Source: Vibrio fujianensis (GTDB taxonomy: Bacteria > Pseudomonadota > Gammaproteobacteria > Enterobacterales > Vibrionaceae). Taken from it: 40,158 bases of DNA. The notes beneath the pieces were generated by a model, which did no database searches, was not told the DNA's origin, and saw nothing but the letters and a program-made list of their open reading frames with translations. The stretch is taken from positions 72,347-112,504 of the forward strand of contig NZ_NBUS01000039.1 in assembly GCF_002749895.1 (NCBI RefSeq). The letters are read 5' to 3'. This document shows positions 36,704 through 40,158 of the stretch, piece after piece. The position numbers and the translations under genes were made by a program. Numbering within the stretch: position 1 is the stretch's first letter; every line of letters starts with the position of its first letter.

Positions 36704-36759
36704 TTGCAATATTGCAAGCATAGTGATTGCAGTTCGATTCACAAATGCAACCATTGCAA
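36704..36759. promoter_or_regulatory. Twin TTGCAA-type dyads, candidate activator sites
   Basis: A perfect 14-bp palindrome TTGCAATATTGCAA (36704-36717) and a second dyad TGCAACCATTGCA (36746-36758) have centres about 42 bp apart, four helical turns. They lie roughly 118 and 160 bases upstream of the predicted sigma-54 start, the usual place for enhancer-binding proteins. An extra TTGCA half site is at 36727. Confidence 0.6.
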
Positions 36760-36783
36760 CACCTTCTCACTCCATCACCAAAC

Positions 36784-36797
36784 GTGACCTTATTCAC
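36784..36797 (+). promoter_or_regulatory. CRP-like site upstream of uhpT
   Basis: GTGA-N6-TCAC (GTGACCTTATTCAC), with flanking AAC and GC close to the CRP consensus. It lies roughly 150 bases before the uhpT ATG. CRP activates uhpT in E. coli from a site near -103. A dyad, CTAGGA (36822-36827) and TCCTAG (36833-36838), further down could be a UhpA operator; that is a guess. Confidence 0.5.
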
Positions 36798-36939
36798 GCT
36801 TTGCATAACACATCACCATTTCTAGGACTTTTTCCTAGTTCACCTAAGCCGCTCTCTGATGTTCAGAGATCAGACAAGACATACACTTTGCGACAACGCT
36901 TTAATGTCCCTTTTATTTATACGGCAAAGAGAACGTATT

Positions 36940-38340
36940 ATGTTGCAATTCCTAGAACAAGTCAGAAAACCGACGCTAGACATCCCCGTCGAAGTAAGAC
37001 GGAAAATGTGGTTTAAGCCCTTTCTTCAATCTTATTTAGTGGTCTTTATTGGCTATATGGCCATGTATTTGGTGCGCAAAAACTTCAATATTGCGCAAAA
37101 TGATATGATCTCAACCTATGGTCTATCGATGACCGAACTGGGCTTAATCGGCCTTGGTTTTTCGATTACCTATGGGGTAGGTAAAACGTTAGTTTCTTAC
37201 TACGCTGATGGTAAAAACACCAAACAATTTCTTCCCTTTATGCTGATCCTTTCCGGTTTAGCCATGCTTGGCTTTAGCTTTAGTATGGGTGGCGGTAGTG
37301 TGAGCCTGTTCTTAATGATCGCTTTTTATTCATTAAGTGGTTTATTCCAAAGTACCGGTGGGCCATCAAGTTATTCGACCATTACCAAATGGACACCACG
37401 CAATAAACGCGGCTCTTACTTAGGGCTATGGAATATGTCACATAACGTCGGTGGCGCTGGTGCGGCTGGGGTGGCTTTATTTGGCGCTAACTACCTGTTT
37501 GATGGCCATGTAATCGGTATGTTTATCTTCCCGTCTATTTTGGCATTAATCATCGGTTTTATCGGCTTACGTTATGGTAGTGACTCACCAGAAGCTTACG
37601 GCTTAGGTAAAGTTGAAGAGCTGTTTGGCGAAGCGATCAGTGAAGAAGATACTGCTGCCGAAGCGAACAACATGACTCAATGGCAAATTTTTGTTGAGTA
37701 TGTTTTGAAAAACAAAGTCATTTGGTTGCTTTGCTTTGCCAATATTTTCTTATATGTCGTACGAATCGGGATTGACCAATGGTCTACGGTTTATGCTTTC
37801 CAAGAGCTTGGTCTTTCAAAAGAAGTGGCAATTTCTGGCTTCACCATGTTTGAAGTCGGTGCACTCATTGGCACCTTGATGTGGGGGTATTTATCTGATC
37901 TCGCCAATGGTCGCCGCGCATTAGTCGCCTGTGTATCACTTGCCTTAATCATTATGACGCTGGAGTTCTACCAACACGCCAGCAGCGAATTTATGTATCT
38001 GGCCTCCCTTTTTGCTCTTGGCTTCTTGGTGTTTGGCCCGCAACTTCTCATTGGTGTTGCTGCGGTTGGCTTCGTACCGAAAAAAGCCATCTCGGTCGCA
38101 GATGGGGTCAAAGGCACCTTCGCCTACTTAATCGGGGATAGTTTTGCGAAACTGGGCCTCGGCATGATTGCTGATGGAACACCAATTTTTGGTCTTACCG
38201 GTTGGAAAGGTACCTTTGCTGCGCTGGATACCTCTGCATTTCTTTGTATTACCTTACTCGCTTTTGTGGCGATAGCTGAAGAGCGAAAAATTCGTAAAGA
38301 GAAAAAACGCCTGCTGCAGCTTGCAAGCAATCAAGCTTAA
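36940..38340 (+). CDS. uhpT: Hexose-6-phosphate:phosphate antiporter UhpT
   Basis: MFS organophosphate:phosphate antiporter (466 aa; E. coli 463) that imports glucose 6-phosphate and related sugar phosphates and is the main fosfomycin entry route. Identity to E. coli UhpT is very high: [87 protein letters not shown] chose the ATG at 36940 ([11 protein letters not shown]) to match the E. coli start, since the frame runs to 36859 with unrelated residues. uhpA follows 188 bases later, so the order is uhpT-uhpA-uhpB rather than uhpA-B-C-T. Confidence 0.97.
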   Translation: MLQFLEQVRKPTLDIPVEVRRKMWFKPFLQSYLVVFIGYMAMYLVRKNFNIAQNDMISTYGLSMTELGLIGLGFSITYGVGKTLVSYYADGKNTKQFLPFMLILSGLAMLGFSFSMGGGSVSLFLMIAFYSLSGLFQSTGGPSSYSTITKWTPRNKRGSYLGLWNMSHNVGGAGAAGVALFGANYLFDGHVIGMFIFPSILALIIGFIGLRYGSDSPEAYGLGKVEELFGEAISEEDTAAEANNMTQWQIFVEYVLKNKVIWLLCFANIFLYVVRIGIDQWSTVYAFQELGLSKEVAISGFTMFEVGALIGTLMWGYLSDLANGRRALVACVSLALIIMTLEFYQHASSEFMYLASLFALGFLVFGPQLLIGVAAVGFVPKKAISVADGVKGTFAYLIGDSFAKLGLGMIADGTPIFGLTGWKGTFAALDTSAFLCITLLAFVAIAEERKIRKEKKRLLQLASNQA

Positions 38341-38392
38341 TGATTCTCTCCCCACCGAAGAGCGACCTAGTCGACCAGTAGGATGGGGATAG

Positions 38393-38431
38393 CTGCCAAG
38401 TGGCAGGCCTATCATGACCTAGCCTGCCACT
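38393..38431 (+). other. Competing hairpins between uhpT and uhpA
   Basis: AGTGGCAGGC (38399-38408) and GCCTGCCACT (38422-38431) form a perfect 10-bp stem with a 13-base loop. CTGCCA (38393-38398) just upstream can instead pair with TGGCAG (38401-38406). The two are mutually exclusive. No U-tract follows, so simple termination is not assured; it could be a weak terminator of uhpT or an attenuator for uhpA. Confidence 0.5.
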
Positions 38432-38528
38432 ATTGCCCTCATCAATATTGTATTTATCCAATTACTCATTGCCAGCATCCTATTTTGGCGTTAATTTACC
38501 CAATTGGTTCTTCTAATCGATTCTGCTC

Positions 38529-39137
38529 ATGTATAACGTCGTCTTAGTTGATGATCATATGATTGTCCGCTCCGGTTTCGCTCAGCTACTAAACCTTGAT
38601 CCCGAGATCCAAGTCGCGGGAGAATTTGGCACCATTGATGACGCCACACGAGGCCTACCAGGCTGTCATGCGGATGTGGTGATCTTAGATATTTCCATGA
38701 CCAATGAGAGTGGTTTTACGCTATTAGAAGCATTACCTTCAGGTATTGCGGCCATCATGTTAAGCGTACATGACTCTCCAGCCATGGTAGAAAAAGCGTT
38801 CGAGTTAGGCGCGAAAGGTTATTTGAGTAAACGATGCAGTCCTGATGAATTGATTCAGGCGGTCAAAACCTGTGCTCAAGGTGGCTGTTACCTGACCCCC
38901 GAAATCGCGAGTCGTTTGGTTATGCCAAAACAAACCCACTCACCTTTAGCCTCTCTCACCCCTCGAGAACGCGAAGTGTGTCAATTATTAGCAGAAGGCA
39001 TTGACGTAAAAGCCATCGCCCAACAACTTGGCCTAAGCCCAAAAACGGTGCATGTGCACCGCGCAAATGGTATGGATAAACTGGGAGTCACGAATAATGT
39101 CGCGTTAGCCAAACTGATCACGAACGAGCTTAACTAA
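38529..39137 (+). CDS. uhpA: Response regulator UhpA
   Basis: NarL/FixJ-type regulator (202 aa) that activates uhpT when external glucose 6-phosphate is sensed by UhpC and UhpB. The receiver domain has VDDH, phosphorylation site D54 in VILDISM and the conserved lysine in [10 protein letters not shown]. The C-terminal LuxR helix-turn-helix is [15 protein letters not shown]...[23 protein letters not shown]. Resemblance to E. coli UhpA is high ([15 protein letters not shown]). The stop and the uhpB start share TAATG, so they are coupled. Confidence 0.95.
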   Translation: MYNVVLVDDHMIVRSGFAQLLNLDPEIQVAGEFGTIDDATRGLPGCHADVVILDISMTNESGFTLLEALPSGIAAIMLSVHDSPAMVEKAFELGAKGYLSKRCSPDELIQAVKTCAQGGCYLTPEIASRLVMPKQTHSPLASLTPREREVCQLLAEGIDVKAIAQQLGLSPKTVHVHRANGMDKLGVTNNVALAKLITNELN

Positions 39138-40158
39138 TGCGCCTGCACCCATTTACAGCGCTCTGCAGCATGATGGTCACTGCTTGTGCGTGGTTCTGCT
39201 TATGGGTCATTGGGGTCTATTTTGTCAACGACTCGGAACTGGCTATATTATTTTTTCCTTTTGCTTTGCGATTAGGAATTACTCTGCACTGCGCGCCTCG
39301 CTACTGGTTAATTATTTACCTTACCGAATGGGCACTGACCATCAGTTTGGCGTTATTACTGGCTCAGCCACAATGGTTAACCATTTTAATTGCCAGTGTA
39401 TTAAGCCTTCCTATCACTGCCGTGGCCTATCATTATTATACTGGCGAGCAATGGCGCAGGCTGATGGTGATGGGCACACTGATTACCCTAAGTGCGACCC
39501 TCAATGCCGCTTCTGTCAGCCTGCACGTCCCCTCCATTTATCTCACTTGGTTGGTCAGCTTAACGGGGGGGCTGATGGTGGTTCCGACCTGCTATTTATT
39601 ATGGAACTACCTGTTCCAGACCCATTGGATCCCGCTGTCAGTACAACTGATTCGGCGAACACCACGCTTTAATATCAAAGCGATCTCGCTGTGTAGCCTG
39701 CTATTTTTTATTAGCATTATCTTACAAACCAGCTTACCGGAAGAGTTACGCCGCTTTGCCCCTTTCTGCCTCGCGATTCCGATCATTTTATTAGCATTAC
39801 GCTATGGCTGGCAGGGCGCGTTACTCGCGACTCTCCTTAATAGTATTGCCTTAATTGCCGCCCGAAGCGATGTCACGAACCTAGAAATCACCGACTTATT
39901 ACTCTCTATCTCAGCACAAAGTTTAACCGGGCTATTTCTCGGGGTTGCCGTACAAAGACAGCAAGATCTCAACAGCCAATTACGCCAAGAATTGAGGCGT
40001 AATCAATCATTATCTCAGCAACTGGTCAAAGCAGAAGAGTCCGTTCGAAAAGAAGTCGCGCGCGAGTTACATGATGAGATAGGCCAGAGCATTACCGCCA
40101 TTCGTACTCAAGCCAGTATCATTAAACGTGCAGAGCAAACCCAAATAAAAGAGGCTTG
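39137..40158 (+). CDS. uhpB: Sensor kinase UhpB (partial, 3' end missing)
   Basis: Histidine kinase paired with UhpA and UhpC. It begins at the ATG overlapping the uhpA stop ([26 protein letters not shown]) and stays open to the right edge: 340 codons. The N-terminal MASE1-like membrane region has about eight hydrophobic segments (LFFPFALRLGI, SLTGGLMVVPTCYLLWNYL, LRYGWQGALLATLLNSIALIAA). The HisKA_3 phosphorylation site is H312 in ELHDEIGQSITAIRTQA, one off the E. coli number. The ATPase domain lies beyond the window. Confidence 0.93.
   Translation, partial: MRLHPFTALCSMMVTACAWFCLWVIGVYFVNDSELAILFFPFALRLGITLHCAPRYWLIIYLTEWALTISLALLLAQPQWLTILIASVLSLPITAVAYHYYTGEQWRRLMVMGTLITLSATLNAASVSLHVPSIYLTWLVSLTGGLMVVPTCYLLWNYLFQTHWIPLSVQLIRRTPRFNIKAISLCSLLFFISIILQTSLPEELRRFAPFCLAIPIILLALRYGWQGALLATLLNSIALIAARSDVTNLEITDLLLSISAQSLTGLFLGVAVQRQQDLNSQLRQELRRNQSLSQQLVKAEESVRKEVARELHDEIGQSITAIRTQASIIKRAEQTQIKEA

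Noticed and set aside
39184-39672. 162-codon plus-strand frame in the uhpB region
   Set aside because: It is out of frame with uhpB, whose own frame from 39137 encodes a recognisable UhpB membrane region and phosphorylation site.

Overview
The window is chromosomal DNA from a gammaproteobacterium, most likely a Vibrio or close relative. The gene order acs-aroQ-accB-accC-prmA-dusB-fis, then cadA-cadB-cadC, then purH-purD, yjaH-like, hupA and yjaG-like is an arrangement I associate with the large chromosome of vibrios. Nearly all the proteins read as clear orthologues of E. coli or Vibrio proteins. Three ERIC-type intergenic elements also fit this group. I see no rRNA, tRNA, complete insertion sequence or CRISPR.

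Layout, left to right. Positions 1-5027 hold an N-acetylgalactosamine/galactosamine locus: agaE (runs off the left edge), agaW, agaV, agaS and agaZ on the minus strand, with agaR divergent. agaZ and agaR are fused head to head: each lacks its 5' end and no divergent promoter region remains, which looks like one deletion. 5153-6343 is an HcaT-like MFS transporter. 6344-6750 holds an ERIC with a 70-bp insert. 6751-11360 is a putative signalling protein (cNMP/CBS/DUF294), a DEDDh exonuclease and acs. 11361-11802 carries a 20-unit heptanucleotide array. 11803-14124 is aroQ, accB and accC. A convergent Aer-type aerotaxis receptor (14229-15842) sits between accC and prmA. prmA, dusB and fis follow, with a GC-rich-discriminator promoter before dusB.

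18752-24642 is the acid-stress lysine decarboxylase system cadC, cadB, cadA, with a full ERIC in the cadB-cadC gap. zntR, purH and purD follow; the same heptad element recurs between purH and purD. Then come a DUF1481 lipoprotein, hupA, a CNNM-type CBS protein, a YbdG-type mechanosensitive channel and a DUF416 (YjaG) protein.

33284-36572 is the most unusual block: six minus-strand genes encoding three COG1433 (NifX/NifB-like, FeMo-cofactor-binding-fold) proteins, a DUF5320 protein, and two MinD-type ATPases each carrying a two-cluster ferredoxin insert. The set resembles the 'orange protein' (ORP) Mo-Cu complex loci of anaerobes such as Desulfovibrio. Upstream are a good sigma-54 -24/-12 element and two TTGCAA-type dyads 42 bp apart, so the cluster looks sigma-54 dependent and controlled by an activator encoded elsewhere. 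The right end, 36940-40158, is uhpT, uhpA and uhpB (runs off the edge), a sugar-phosphate uptake system with a CRP-like site upstream.

Starts were moved from the longest open frame to the best-supported codon for the MFS gene, the DUF294 gene, aroQ, aer, prmA, dusB, cadB, purH, hupA, yjaG, uhpT and several ORP-like genes. Function calls rest on remembered family sequences and visible motifs; no search was run.
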